64,000 nucleotides of DNA from Sepioteuthis lessoniana. Its lineage: Eukaryota; Mollusca; Cephalopoda; Myopsida; Loliginidae. Where the stretch lies: assembly GCA_963585895.1 (NCBI GenBank), contig OY757921.1:54467590-54531589 (forward strand), in the 5' to 3' direction. The notes under the pieces are model-generated. The model ran no database searches, had not been told where the DNA came from, and saw only the letters and a list, made by a program, of their open reading frames with translations. Below, piece by piece: positions 24,121 through 35,596 of this stretch (the first letter of the stretch is position 1; the number at the start of each line of letters is the position of its first letter). Position numbers and translations under genes: made by a program.

Positions 24121-24370
24121 ATGCTTGATTCTTTCTTTCTTTCTTTCTCTTCTTCTCTTTCTTTTGTTATTCCTGTCTTCAAAGATTTGTATTCCTTTTT
24201 ATTTTTATTTAATTTCTACGCCAACTTTTTAAAAAATTGCGATTTTTATCATTGTTTTTCATGTTTCTAGCTTCTTTCCTATCTAAACTTTTATTTCATT
24301 CCAACTACATACATTTATTTTTCTTTTTTTCTTTCTTTTTTTCTTTCTTTTTTCTTTCTTTCTTTCTTGG
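24121..24370. repeat. (TTTC)n-rich pyrimidine tract
   Basis: Runs of TTTCTTTCTTTC at about 24,131-24,160 and 24,318-24,369, interrupted by other T-rich DNA. Confidence 0.8.
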
Positions 24371-25193
24371 CGGCTCATTTTCACTTCTCTTTCTTTTATT
24401 TGTCTTCTCATCAAATTCTAACCCTGTTGGTGTCAGAGATCAGCCAGGGGGGGGTTTATTAACCAGAGGAAAAAGAAATCGATTTGGATTTTAGAAGAAT
24501 AGAGAAATACATTACAAATGTATAATGGCGTAATACGTTTTTGAAGGTTAGAGCAGATAGAAATTAAGTTTTGTTTTCATGAGAAAGGAATTTTGTAAAA
24601 GTTAAGTAATTTTAATGTGAAGGAAATTTGCGAATTTTTTTTGTTTATATAAAAAAGGAATTTGATGAGAAAGCAAAATCGAGAAAAGAATTTTGAAAAC
24701 AAATGAATTGTTATTGTTTAGCGTACGATATCACACATCAAGGACAGTTGTCATTATCCAAAGCGACCTTTTATTCAAATTTAAAATAAGAATTCGAACA
24801 TGGAATTTATCTTTTTCTAAGCAATTTCAACGGCGGAAAGTGACATTTTTCTTTGATTCCACTCCATCCCTAACGTAGTAGAGAATATACATAAAACGAC
24901 AGGTTTTGTCCAAAACAAGTATTGTAACAAGACAGAAAAAGAGAAGCTGTAGCAGAAAAATCACAGCGGGGCATGAGTCGGTGATAGCTTTCCTGAAGCT
25001 CTGATATTTTGACCTTGTACCAGACTACCTTGAGTTTAGAAAGTGAAGAAATCCAACCAAAATACGACACTGTGAAATAACAAACATAACTGCTATTTAA
25101 GATTACTTTGTACTAGAGTGCCTTTAGTATAGAAAGGAGAAGATAGAAAAGATTAAACCTTATCTGAGTAATTGACAGTCTCTGACTAAAACT

Positions 25194-25784
25194 TGTCACG
25201 TATGTGTAGCACTATATGGGTGGCCTGCCAAAGCAGACGATTCGTTTGTCTGTTTTGGCGCGAAACCAAACAAAGGATTCTTGGACCTGAAATCTCGCCG
25301 TATCCGGAAGTGGTAAGGGGACGCGAAAAAGAGTTGGCTGGACAAAGGAGCTGGCAGGCAGTTGGCGACTGGACAGCAGAGAGGCGGGACAGCAAACAGA
25401 GTTGGCGTGGAACCACGGACAGGGGCAGTCAACACCGGACTCCGGAGATAGTAGCAGAGAAGAGAGGGTCCAGCCACAGTGAAGAAGATCGACTTAAGAT
25501 GTCTGCATTCGAGTTGCTTGTGGAATTTTCGCTAGTAACCCACGCTAGCGATAGTCCGCACATGCATGTAGTGTTGCAATACCTCCTTCTGCTCTTGGTT
25601 AACCCCAAGCTTTGTTCGTGTTTGTTCGTCTGTTTTATTTTCTCCTGTCTCCCTCGATCGTATTCTTGCGTAGCGGTAAAGAAATGTGCGTTACCCCCTC
25701 GGCCACTAGTTGATCACCGGCCGGCTAAGAAGTGGAATGGTTAGAAGACTGATCTAATGAGGGCGTAACGTTACATATGTAACA
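25194..25784 (+). mobile_element. Putative solo LTR, 591 bp
   Basis: The segment starts TGTCACGTATGTGT and ends ACATATGTAACA. The ends form an imperfect inverted repeat (about 11 of 14). It is clearly more GC-rich than its surroundings, with sharp borders. TG...CA ends, size and composition fit an LTR. The flanks AAACT and ACTTT are similar but not a clean 5-bp duplication. A GC-richer stretch follows to about 26,080, with palindromes such as GATAACGAATCATTCGTGTTATC and CGGCTGAGCCG, and could be leader sequence. A 183-aa + frame covers most of the LTR but has no recognisable domain. Orientation unknown. Confidence 0.4.
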
Positions 25785-28709
25785 ACTTTGAAAGACATGT
25801 TTTTTCATATACTAAATATTGTAATTTCCGCAGAGCCCTGAAGTGTTCTATGTTTCTTGGCGTCGACTTTTATTTTTTGACTTCCTTAATTGTGTGGTAT
25901 CATTCGTTTACTCACTTGATCGGCGACTCCGACTAGCGATTGATCCGTTGTCTGGATCTTAAAAACACAACGTGGGCAGATAACGAATCATTCGTGTTAT
26001 CCAAACATCTATCCGACCAGCAGAATGTTCAACAGGATGGAAGTGGAATCCCCATACACGAGTTTGGCGAGGACGGCTGAGCCGCAACAAAATATTTGCA
26101 TTCCCTTTTCTTCGAACTTAATATTCTTGTCCTAATCTCAAGTTCAATTTTCGCTCTTTTAAATTTCGTTTCTATTTATTTATCTTCAAACTTTCTATTC
26201 ATTTCCCTCTATTTGATACTCTTTATTCATTTTCATCATTCTCCTGATCTTTATATTTTGTTTCGTTTTTTTTTCTTCAGTTTCTTGCTTCTCCAATCAA
26301 ATTTTATATTTACGTTTAAAACATTTCGTCCATTCCTTCTTACAGTTTTCACTTTTTCTTTTTTCTCCCATTTATTACCATTTCATCTAGTTTGTTTCAC
26401 TGATTTTCTTTTAATAACTTTTTTAAAACTTTGCTTTCACCAATCAATCATTCATGCAATTAGATTGACTTTTAAACCGAACTTTATGCGTTTCGTTGGA
26501 TGTGTACACAGAATACAAATAATTAATTCCTCGTCTAATCTTTATATGATCGTAAATCTTATTAGTTTTCATCATTTTTTTTAAGTTTTAAAATTGATTT
26601 TTTCTTGAACATCGAAATGTTTCTCTTATATTATCACTAATTTCATCATCGGATATTTTAAGAGTAAAATACTGATCTTAGGATGAAATGTCTGACTTAT
26701 TTTGGATTCATTTTCACTATAATTAATCTCATGAACATCTTTAATGCTTTTTCTTCGTTTGTGCTTTTTCTTAATCTCCTTACCTATCATTTTGATATTT
26801 TTCAATCCCTCTTTCATCTCCACTTTCGTATTATACTTCTATTCTCTTTCTCTTCATACTCCATTTCCTTCCATCTCCGACCTTCCATCTCCGACCTAAT
26901 AATCCATCATCTAATTATGTGTTAGCTTACCGTCTTCCTCCACCCAAACAATTTTTTCTTCCCAGAAAGATCTCAATCCTTGGTTCACTTGTTTGAAAGC
27001 GGAGACTTGTTTCTTTTTTAGTAATATAATTGGTATTTATCAGTTATACATTCAATACATAAGATTATTTGGATTTTTAGCAAAAATCATCATTCATATT
27101 TTTAATCTATTCATAATTACTGTTCTGTCTCTCGTCCAAGAAATGCTGCATAGGTATAAAATGGTTATAATCTGAAGAGGAAATTCCGGAGAGTAGGATC
27201 GATGAAATAAAACCCACTTGTTCCGGGACTAGATTCGATTTACAAGTGTTGATGACATGATTCTACTTACTGGTTTTGATGACTAGATTCGATTTACTAT
27301 AAAATAATAGTTACAAATTAAGAAAATATTTTCTCTTGTTCAGTTTCGTACTTAAAACAGGCTGATTGAATTCACTTTGAAATGTTACTTTATTCTCTAC
27401 TGAATCAATCTATCAATCAGTTGAATATACTTCGTATCGCTCCTGAGTTAATTTTATACATTAACTTATTTTGGAAAAGCAGGTTTCTAAGCTGATATTT
27501 CTGCGGATAACATTTTTGTTTCCATTCATTTCTCAATTCCAACTAATTCTACAGTTTTCTTTGATTGTTGCACGAATTATCCATGAAATTATTTATTTGC
27601 TAATATCTTTCTCCGTCTTTTCTTTTTGAATAACGTCAATGAATCTCGTCTCCTTAGGCAGATGATTTGTTTGTGGTTTATAATGTATAAATTCGCTTTG
27701 TGTTCAATTTGATAAGGTTTCAAAGTATATTACTCTGATAATTATACAGTTTATAAAATTTAGGTTGTTCAACCTTATCGCTCAATAATTCTTGTTCAGA
27801 GATTTTCTAAAAGGAAGATTATCCAAAGATAAAAAACAAGCAAAAAAAAAAAGCGGAAAGAAACAGTAAAAGAAAACACAATAGTGATACAGTTCTTAAG
27901 TACAGTTTCTGCCCAAGTTCTTAATATAAAGTTGTGGCACGCAAGAATAGTTTTATTAATTTGAGATTTGCTTTCAGATTTATTTAATTGAAATTATGAG
28001 TCCATGGTATATTATTTTTACCCATCTCTAAACAATTTTATTTTTCAAATTTTGTCCTGATAACTTGACTAAACTTTTCCATTTAGTGTAAAAGATTTCT
28101 CGTTCATTTCTATTCGAGAAAATACTTTTAGATTTTCTGTGAATTTAAAATAATTCTCTCTTTGCAAACATTTCTAAATAGTTTTATTTTCCATACTATT
28201 TATTTGTCACTTGAAATATTGACACATTATTTTTTTTTCTTCTTGAGTTATGCTTTGGGAATTTTCTGATACTCCTTTCATTACTATGGATACGTTTGAC
28301 GATCATAATGAATTATTTGTTATTCAGTTAATCAATACAATTCTCCAAGCTGATCACTTCGTCCTTATTTTTACTTTAATCCTTATATTCATTTGATATT
28401 CACAGCAGTTTTTTTAAGGATCTAAGTGACAGCACACCTTTTAGATAATCCTGCACTCTCCATGCAGTTTTGGCTGATTTTGATTATGATGTATTTTGAT
28501 GGTTTCAATTTTACTCGGATTTTTACTTCTTGTAAAGGATATATAAGACTGTTCTATTTATGCGCTACTTATGATCTAAAATAAGCTTTTTCAGTGTATA
28601 TTTACAAAAACAATCCCCTAAACACTTTAGTCACAATATTCTCTTATAAGCAGTAGTAGTTGAAATACTAATTCTACATCTCTAGTTGTTAACACAGAAT
28701 CCTTCGTTG

Positions 28710-28712
<3 letters not shown>
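25785..28712. other. No gene; AT-rich, T-rich DNA
   Basis: The first 300 bp may be the leader of the LTR-like element at 25,194. The rest is T-rich on the + strand. It has long but compositionally simple frames (e.g. 26,096-26,584, rich in Phe/Leu/Ile/Ser) that I do not regard as genes. No RNA gene seen. CTTCCATCTCCGACC is tandemly doubled near 26,870. Confidence 0.5.

Positions 28713-28770
<58 letters not shown>
28713..28770. repeat. (TG)n microsatellite
   Basis: About 29 TG units. Confidence 0.95.
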
Positions 28771-28774
<4 letters not shown>

Positions 28775-29118
28775 CAGCGGTCAATAACTGAGGAATTTAC
28801 ATTACACTTCAGACTCCGGAATCGGGGACTCGAGTTCAAATCTTGGATAAGGCTGGTAGTATTTCATTTCGTGCTGATGCTCTCGGATAAATCATGGATC
28901 CATCTCTTCATCATCCAGCAACGGATCAATTGTAGGGTAAACAATGTTCCTTTGCCTTGGGTAGACAACCAATCTGTGAGAGGAACAACCAACTTTACTC
29001 TGCTTAAGAATTCACCGTGTGTCACATCCTGCACGTGGAAGAGAGGTTGGATAAATACATTCATCTCATTATACATAGATAACGGCTGTAAAAGCTTTCT
29101 GGAAAAGCTGAAATCTTA
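28771..29118 (+). mobile_element. Possible tRNA-derived SINE
   Basis: It contains GGGGACTCGAGTTCAAATC, which fits a Pol III B-box (GGTTCAAATC-like), followed by a 270-bp unique body up to a CTGGAAAAGCTG end. No clear A-box upstream, because the TG array occupies that place. An 81-codon + frame reads through it without similarity to a known protein. The repeat family is unidentified. Confidence 0.3.
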
Positions 29119-29523
29119 GCAATGATATTACGCTTAACATTGATTTCAAAATACATTGTCTCCAATAATGATCGACTATGGTTAAAAAGATACATATGTG
29201 ATACCTAAAAATCTGTACATCATTTGTATACATTTTAAATCACACCTTTTTTAAAAGTCTACACGTTGCATTCTTTTATCAAAGAAATCAGAAATAAAAC
29301 CTTGTATCGATAACACTATTCAAATGTCCATAGCGACATTCTGCGCAAAAATTCACACATATTTTGAACTTTAAAAGTTATTATTCTACCTTTGTCTGCG
29401 GTTTCAGTTTCATTCACGATTCTTTTCTTTTTTTTTTTTTGAGGTAGTTTTTCTATGTTTCTTATATTTCTATTCGACATTTAATTTTTTATCGGTGTTA
29501 AATTTTTACTATTTCTTTCTCAA

Positions 29524-29571
<48 letters not shown>

Positions 29572-30102
29572 TCTCTCTCTACTCCTGCAAAGGAAAACAC
29601 GAAATATCTGAAAAATTTAATTATCAGACCGTGGAATCAAAGAGGAATTTCTATTCATCATTGATTCCAGGGACCGAAAATGAAATAGCCTGTTATTCAT
29701 ATCTTAGAATACTGTAAGCAAATTCAATGAAGATTTTTTTCAAATATAAAATCTGAAAGACAGAAACACTTGGAAACGAAGCTGAACAGTATAAATCTTA
29801 TAAACAGTATTAATGTATTGCTAGTATATAAAGGAATATACTTTGAAATGTAATAGGACAAACGAAGAATTTTAATAAAAATAATTTGCCTACATTTTGA
29901 TATCAACCAGTACCATCTTCCACATTAAACATTGGTGTTAATATTGATGTCTATTATTTTTGGTTGTAGGTTCCCTTATTTATTACTCTTATTTTTCTAA
30001 CTTTTCTTCAAGTTGTTTTTCTCTCGATAAAAGTATTAATAATTTTCATCATAATTCTATTTCATTCTTTTTCTACTCATACATTTCCTTTTACTCCAAC
30101 TC
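29119..30102. other. No gene; (CT)n inside
   Basis: AT-rich DNA with a (CT)n tract at 29,528-29,580. No coding or RNA signal recognised. Confidence 0.55.
29528..29580. repeat. (CT)n microsatellite
   Basis: About 26 CT units with one CCT interruption near the end. Confidence 0.95.
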
Positions 30103-30168
30103 TTCTTCTTCTTCTTCTTCTTCTTCTTCTTCTTCTTCTTCTTCTTCTTCTTCTTCTTCTTCTTCTTG
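30103..30168. repeat. (TTC)n microsatellite
   Basis: About 22 perfect CTT/TTC units. It creates a spurious poly-Ser frame. Confidence 0.95.
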
Positions 30169-30239
30169 TTTCTATTTTAGAATCTTAGTTATATTTTTCA
30201 TAGATTTATCATCATCGTCTTGAAAAATTATCATCACCA

Positions 30240-30740
30240 TTGTTCGGTTATTATTTTTTTGCTTAGGTTTTTCCACTCTGGTAGTTATTTATGGTTTTCA
30301 CTGAATTATGGGTGACAATAATCTCCTTCACCCCTCCAAGACTCTTCAAATTATCCAAGTTGATCTTTGCAGCGCCTGTGGCTTATATGGTCCCAAATTT
30401 TTCTCCGATTTCTGAATCCTCCAATCTCTTTTTCTTTAGCCCCAACTAGGATTTATATGACTGTTGGCTTCATGTTCCATACATTTTAAGCTCTCTGGCA
30501 AGGTCCAGGTATTTGTTTTCTCTTTCTTTTACTTTTCAATCTTTGATCTGTTGAAACAACAAAATCCAGTAATTGATAAGTTCTTTTGTTCTTCTGTCCT
30601 TTATCTTAGCTCTCAGGCAAAGTCCAGAAATTTATTAATATTTTTGGTTTACTTTTACTTTATTCTGTGATCAGCTAGAATGGCAATTGACTCGCGGATT
30701 TCTTCTTTTTGATTACAAGTACTCTGATTTTTGGGCCTAC
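30240..30740 (-). mobile_element. LINE-A 3' fragment
   Basis: On the - strand the segment carries a degenerate 3' terminus (AGGTTTTTCCACTCTGG against the family's GAGTTTTTCACACCAG) and then diverged C-terminal RLE-region text. GGCAAGGTCCAGGTATTTG and GGCAAAGTCCAGAAATTTA are tandem relatives about 110 bp apart, so part of the C-terminal region is duplicated. It lies directly downstream (element sense) of the next LINE-A copy. A GTTATTATT flank remains at about 30,249. Confidence 0.5.
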
Positions 30741-30764
30741 ATCAGGTGATCCATCTTTTTCCTT

Positions 30765-32348
30765 TATGAGTTTTTCACACCAGCGTTAGATGATGGTTTC
30801 TCAGTATTCTGGCCGATCTAAACAATGCTGTAGTTTGGACAGTCCTGTTATTTACAAGTCTTCTAGCCCTTATACCAATCCTTTAGTGACTATACCATGT
30901 GCATCAATTACAATTGGTATAATCGTCACTTTCATGTTCCACAGTTTTTTCAACTAAACAAGGTCGAGACACTTATCCCTCATTTCGTATTCTTTCAATT
31001 TTTATCTGTGATCTGTCGGGACAGCAAAGTCTACAATTCTGCAAGTTCTCTTTTTCTGTTGTTGGTTATTAAAAGGTCTGGTCGTCTGGGAGATATTTGG
31101 TGATCCGTTTGTATCTCAAATTCCCAGAGGAGTTTGCGCGTCTCCTTTTCCAGGACCGATTCTGGGTTATGCATATACCATTTGTTCGTATGATCAAATT
31201 TCAACTTCTTGCTTAATTACCAGTGGATCACCTTCCCCACCCAGTCGTACCTAGTCTCATACTCTTTCTGTGCTAATTTACTGCATTCGCTTATTATGTG
31301 ATAGATCGTTTCGTTTCTTTCACCATATAACCTACATCTGCTGTTTTGTTGCATCTTATCTACTTTCGCTTTGATATGGTTAGTACTTATGGTATTGTTT
31401 TGTGCTACTATTAGAAGAGATCCAGTTTCTCTCTAAAGGTTTCCTTTTCTTGGCCACGTTCATGTTTTCTCGTGGGCGATGTCGTTTGTTAGTCGCTTAA
31501 AACGTCCATAGAGTTGTTTTTCTTTCCACTTTTGTTTTCTGGTTATTGTCGTTCCGCTGGTCCTCATGCAATCAGTATTGTTTCTGGTGGCTGTAATCAG
31601 TCTTCCTCTGCAGTTTTGAATTTAGTCTTCAAGTCGTTGAATCAATGTGTCAACACTATCTTCAGTGCTAGCAAGTCTTTTTCGTCCCTCTTTTCTTGAC
31701 ACATATAATCTGTCAACGTCATCTCTGGAATGCAATGCTTTATGCATCATTATTAGTTTTCTTGTTCTCTGGCCCACTTCAAGAATGGTCCCGGGTATCT
31801 TAAAAGGGGGAGAACCCATGTATTTATCCCTTTGACAAGGTTCCTGCAATACAGTTTCGTCTCGAGTAATCTTCTGGCTCTTTTGAGATACTCTTTTTTA
31901 GATTTGTTCTTCCATCTCCATTTGTTTGATGGTGTCAGCTTCCAATATTCCCAAGTATTTGTAGGTTTTCTTTTCTCCGAACGTTCAGATTACTACTTGA
32001 TTTAGTAGTTCGACTCTTTCCGTCATGTGTCGTTTGCCACTTTTAATTACGACCATGGCGTATTTTTCTCTGCCAAACTCTACTCCTATGTTTGACTGTA
32101 TATTCTCACAGTATATATTTGGGTTTCCAATTCTTTTTCTATTTTGGCGAAAGGTTTGATGTCGTCCATGTACATCAAGTGGTTGATCCTTTCCTCTGAT
32201 TTACTAAGTTTGTATCCGGCTGTGCATTTCACGAGGAGGTGGTTGAGTGGCGTCATGGCTATTACAAATAGTAATGGTGGTATATGTCACGTTTAGATCT
32301 TTACCTCTTCTAAGTTTTGTTCTCCAGTTGTCGATTCCACTCTTCAAG
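30765..32348 (-). mobile_element. LINE-A copy, 3' two-thirds, interrupted by a solo LTR
   Basis: Starting from GAGTTTTTCACACCAGCG, the - strand shows the C-terminal region, the zinc-knuckle neighbourhood ending IISECSKLA (about 31,290), and the equivalent of ISHENTWTW (about 31,470). Upstream are LMMMHKALHSRDDVDRLYVSRK (about 31,720), PGTILE-like PLVRYPGPFL (about 31,800) and KKxYKYLGILEADT (about 31,950). Further upstream are an ML...SGKRHM region (about 32,030) and the INHLMYMDDIK catalytic region (about 32,170). At 32,348 it is cut by an inserted LTR, and resumes at 33,089. Frames are broken in places, but the motifs are among the clearest of the family. Confidence 0.75.
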
Positions 32349-33088
32349 TGTTATATAATCGCATGATAAATATGCTTATATACACATATACATGTTCATG
32401 CACATATATACATATATATGCGGAATACAAACTGACGCAATGAATAACGACGAGCGAAGGTTCCTTTAGAAATATGTACCTCTAACTTTATTGTAAGGTT
32501 TGAAAGGGTTATTCAAGGTTTTACTGTGAGAGGGAGTTGGAGACCAAACAGAACTGCAATATATCGACCCCCACTCTTATAGCCGTCAACGTTGTATCTT
32601 TCTCGTTCTCCAGGGCTGCTCAACCGGAGTCCCAGGGGCCCAACTCTCTGCTGGATGATGGCTTTCTTTACTGCATCTTATCACCAACTTCTCTGGACCC
32701 CAACTCATCAGGGGCCCCGAGGGCCCCTTCGGCCAGGTGTGGCTTTCCCTGCCACATCTCGTCTATAACTCCGTCCAAATCCAACTGTCTGACTTCTGTC
32801 TTGACTGAGTTATATAATAGTTCAACGCCCACTCAATCGCCTACTCGATCTTTGGAATAGCATGTTTGATCGTCATCAAGCGGAAATAACTGTCATGCAG
32901 TTCACAGGTCACTCTCTTCCGGTGCATCAGTCTATGAGTGTACCATGGGAATTTTAGCTAGTCCCATTTTGTTAGCCAAGTCCACCTACGCGATTTCCCC
33001 TCATAAGTGCCATCGGAATGTGACACTTCCTTCCGGGGCATCACTTTGTAATGGCAAGTTTGGCCTGGTCGAAGGTCAAAATACAACA
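32349..33088 (-). mobile_element. Solo LTR nested in LINE-A, 740 bp
   Basis: The insert begins TGTTATATAATC and ends AATACAACA (TGTT...AACA ends). It interrupts LINE-A exactly where the sister copy at 40,740-40,760 is continuous (ACTCTCTAGGTTTTCATGG). Flanks read CAAG and CAGG, a plausible 4-bp target duplication with one change. On the - strand a TATA-like TTATATAAC lies at about 32,815 and an AATAAA at about 32,495, in U3-R-U5 order. That supports - orientation. It is richer in G+C than its host. No internal retroviral region remains, so it is a recombined solo LTR. Confidence 0.65.
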
Positions 33089-33345
33089 CAGGTTTGCATG
33101 GTCTTCTCGATAAAACTGTACGATTTGGTTGGGTATTTTAAACATTTTGAGAAAGTGTAGTATCCAGCTTTGGAGGATCATATCGTGAACCTTTTCTAGT
33201 TGATCCAGGTCGTAGCTAGATTTTTCCGTCTCGTTTTACTTTCGTTGGGGATGTGTTGATCTATATATAGTAGTTCGTCTCTGCCTCTAATTCTCTAGTT
33301 CGTCGGGGAAGTGTACGCGGCTTTTCAGTTAGTAGAGTGCTGTTC
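33089..33345 (-). mobile_element. LINE-A copy, continuation beyond the LTR
   Basis: It continues the 30,765 copy on the other side of the solo LTR. GTTTGCATGGTCTTCTCG matches GTTTTCATGGTTTTCTCG at 40,744. The sequence corresponds to the WIDVKKAYD/IEKT... region (about 33,200). It ends near 33,345, where the (TTA)n array of the next LINE-A copy begins. Confidence 0.7.
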
Positions 33346-33354
33346 GTAATTTCC

Positions 33355-33355
<1 letters not shown>

Positions 33356-33396
<41 letters not shown>

Positions 33397-33397
33397 T
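33356..33397. repeat. (TTA)n array at LINE-A 3' end
   Basis: About 14 perfect TTA units. On the LINE strand this is (TAA)n immediately downstream of the 3' end of the copy at 33,402. Confidence 0.95.
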
Positions 33398-33401
33398 ACT
33401 C

Positions 33402-34590
33402 CTTTGTGAATTTTTCACACCAGTGTTAGCAGATCATTTCTGATTGGAATTTGAGTGTCAGCTAGCTTCCTCCAGTTTTCTGGACTTTTTTCAGTATTCT
33501 GGCCGATCTTAATAATGATATAGACTTGTTCATTGATAAGTTTTTTTCCTCTTCTGTCTCCATTTGTCGTTTCATTTTCAAGTTTATCAGTCCGTTTGCA
33601 AATCCTTTGAGGATTGTTCCAAATGCACCAACCACAATTGGAGTCGACATCACCTTCATGTTCGATAGATTTTTAGTTCCTACTGGTAGGGTGATTTTGT
33701 CCATATTCTTCCCTATTTACTTGTTCACATATTTCTAGTATTTCAAGGCCAGAAAATCAACCTTTCTTTTATATCATTCTCGCTAGGTCAGCAACTTTTG
33801 GCTTTTTGTATTAAATCTAGTGGATTCTGCCCAAATATCTATTATTTTTCCATACTATTTTTATGTAGGATTACTATTAAAATAATAGTGAAGTATATAT
33901 TTCTTTTCTTCTTGAGCCTTTTTTTTTCTGGTATATCCGAATTGAGTAATTGCTTTGGTCATTGTTTGTGTGCTTGAAATTAGAATATCCCACATACACA
34001 GGATTCCTTTTGAGTCCACCTTGTTAACAATCAAGATGTAACGGTACAGTACCAAATAGAAGTTTGTAGCACCACAGCATCCTATAGATATCCACTTTTC
34101 CGCCCCGGTCGTTTTCAGTTGTAGTTCTCGTTCGTGCCTGCTCGAGGTCCCGTCATCCTGTCTTCGTGTCTAGGCTCCAACTAACTTTCTTTCCTGTTTT
34201 CTATCCCTCGTCCACTCAACGGCTTTTCTGCTTGAGCTTCTTTCGACCAATTATAGCCGAAAGCCGATTTCTTGTTGATACATTGCTGTTTTTAACTTGG
34301 GTGGCTGCTGCTATCCTGACCTAGATTTTTGAAACCTGCCGTTCACTTTCCTATTCATAATCCGTTATCATAATCCTTCTCTCTCTCTCTCTACTTCTTC
34401 TAATCCCTTTCTCAAATGTCCCATCTTTTCCGCTATCTTCTGGTTGACCCTGAATCTAGTTAGGAAACAACTTAATACTAAATTAATCAATTGGAGTCCC
34501 TAATTATATTACAAAGGGAGTACCTGTCGATCATGTCACCCAGACAACAGGTCTGGGTCTCACGTTGAATAAGGTTTGAATATTTCATTT
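33402..34590 (-). mobile_element. LINE-A copy, internally deleted
   Basis: The 3' part (33,402-33,715) reads on the - strand as the C-terminus: STPIVVGAFGTILKG and LLRSARILKKV. At about 33,730 it jumps to the N-terminal region: TATTTCTAGTATTTCAAGGCC matches TATTTCTATTATTTCAAGG at 42,000. It then runs to a 5' UTR-like motif at 34,505-34,590 (GATCATGTCACCCAGACAACAGGTCTGGGTCTCACGTTG; compare 42,315-42,355). The whole RT core is missing. 34,080-34,500 is less clearly related. Confidence 0.6.
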
Positions 34591-35038
34591 TTTATTTGTG
34601 CTTCTGTCACATATGGGATCTGGTACTTATACAAAAAAGGACACTTAAGCGGTCCTGATAATGATAAGATTAAAAATAGATTTAGAAATAAAATTTAAAA
34701 CACTCCGGTTTTAAACTTACTAAAAGTTCAAGACATCTTTTTTTCAAAACTTATTGGGCTAAAATCTTCATTGCTTATTAACTTAATCTGCTACTTGATG
34801 CGTCGTTTGACGTATAACTGGTAATACTGTTTAGTTGTTTAAATTCGAACCAATTTTTGTTATTCTACAAAGACCGATCTTTGCTCATCGTTTCACTTTT
34901 ATTTCATATCAAGTCAATCATCCCTATCAGTCACGTTTTGCTTTACGGTTTTTTTATCAAAAAAGTTCCAATCGCGTGATATCGGGAGGGAAGAGTAAAG
35001 AGCTACTACTAATAGCTCTTTTCTTCTCATGTTATTTT
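34591..35038. other. No gene seen
   Basis: AT-rich DNA between two LINE-A copies, without recognised features. Confidence 0.5.
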
Positions 35039-35100
35039 ACTACGACTACTATTATTCCTACTACTACTACTACTACTACTTTTCGTTATTATTATTATTA
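35039..35100. repeat. (CTA)n/(TTA)n array at LINE-A 3' end
   Basis: A CTACTACTACTA run followed by TTATTATTATTATTATT, ending directly at the LINE-A terminus TTTGAGAGTTTTTCACACC. Confidence 0.9.
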
Positions 35101-35577
35101 TTCTTTGAGAGTTTTTCACACCAGCAGATGATTTTTTCCCTAGAGTTTGAGTGATAACAAGTTTCCCCAAGTCTCCAGGAATCTTCTCAGTATTCTGGCC
35201 GATCTTAATAATGCTGTAGTCTGGATGGTCTCCACTTTTCCTCTTATTTCCATGTCTTCCAGTCTTTTTACCAGTCTTTTGAGGGTTGTTCCGAGTGCAC
35301 TAAATATAATTGGTATCACCTTCATCTTTATGGCCCATAGTTTTTTTTTAGTTCTCTATCAAAGTCTATGTAGTTATCTCTCTTTTCGCTTTCTTTAAAT
35401 TTTACTCTGTGGTCTTCTGGGATTGAAAAGTTTACTATTCGGCAGATTCTCTATCTTTGTTCATAATTATTAGGTCTGCTCATCGGGCCAGATTAGGTGA
35501 TCTCCTTGTATTTCAAAATCCCGGAGACATTAGAGCGTCTCATTCTTGAGGACAGATTCTAGGGTGTGCATATACCA
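35101..35577 (-). mobile_element. Short 5'-truncated LINE-A inserted in a (TAA)n array
   Basis: This 477-bp fragment holds only the LINE-A 3' end. The - strand reads VIPIIFSALGTTLKRLVKRLEDM and TTALLRSARILRRFLETWGNLLSLKL, followed by the terminal GAGTTTTTCACACCAGC. Trinucleotide ATT repeats lie on both sides (35,085-35,097 and 35,578-35,596). That is the arrangement expected of a target-primed insertion within a (TAA)n microsatellite. The truncated 5' end and intact 3' end agree with retrotransposition. Confidence 0.8.
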
Positions 35578-35596
35578 CTCATTATTATTATTATTT
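35578..35596. repeat. (ATT)n on the 5' side of the LINE-A insertion
   Basis: CATTATTATTATTATTTG, about 5 units, matching the array on the other side of the element. Confidence 0.85.

Larger units (their letters stand above)
22516..25193. other. No gene; pyrimidine-rich tracts and a SINE tail
   Basis: No conserved coding region. It contains a SINE 3'-end remnant at 23,230-23,275 (- strand). Long (TTTC)n-type tracts lie at 24,121-24,170 and 24,318-24,370. A short GTTGGTGTCAGAG phrase at about 24,426 resembles the leader sequence after some gypsy LTRs, but nothing else supports an element there. Confidence 0.5.

Noticed and set aside
24420..24450. GTTGGTGTCAGAG as a gypsy leader or primer site
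   Set aside because: No LTR ends immediately before it and no coding region follows.
25193..25744. 183-aa open frame as a host gene
   Set aside because: It coincides with the LTR-like block and has no domain; high GC in the LTR explains the long frame.
26096..26584. 162-aa open frame as a membrane protein
   Set aside because: The Phe/Leu/Ile/Ser richness comes from T-rich DNA; no domain, no splice sites, no conserved spacing of helices.
30103..30168. Poly-serine protein
   Set aside because: Produced by a (TTC)n microsatellite.
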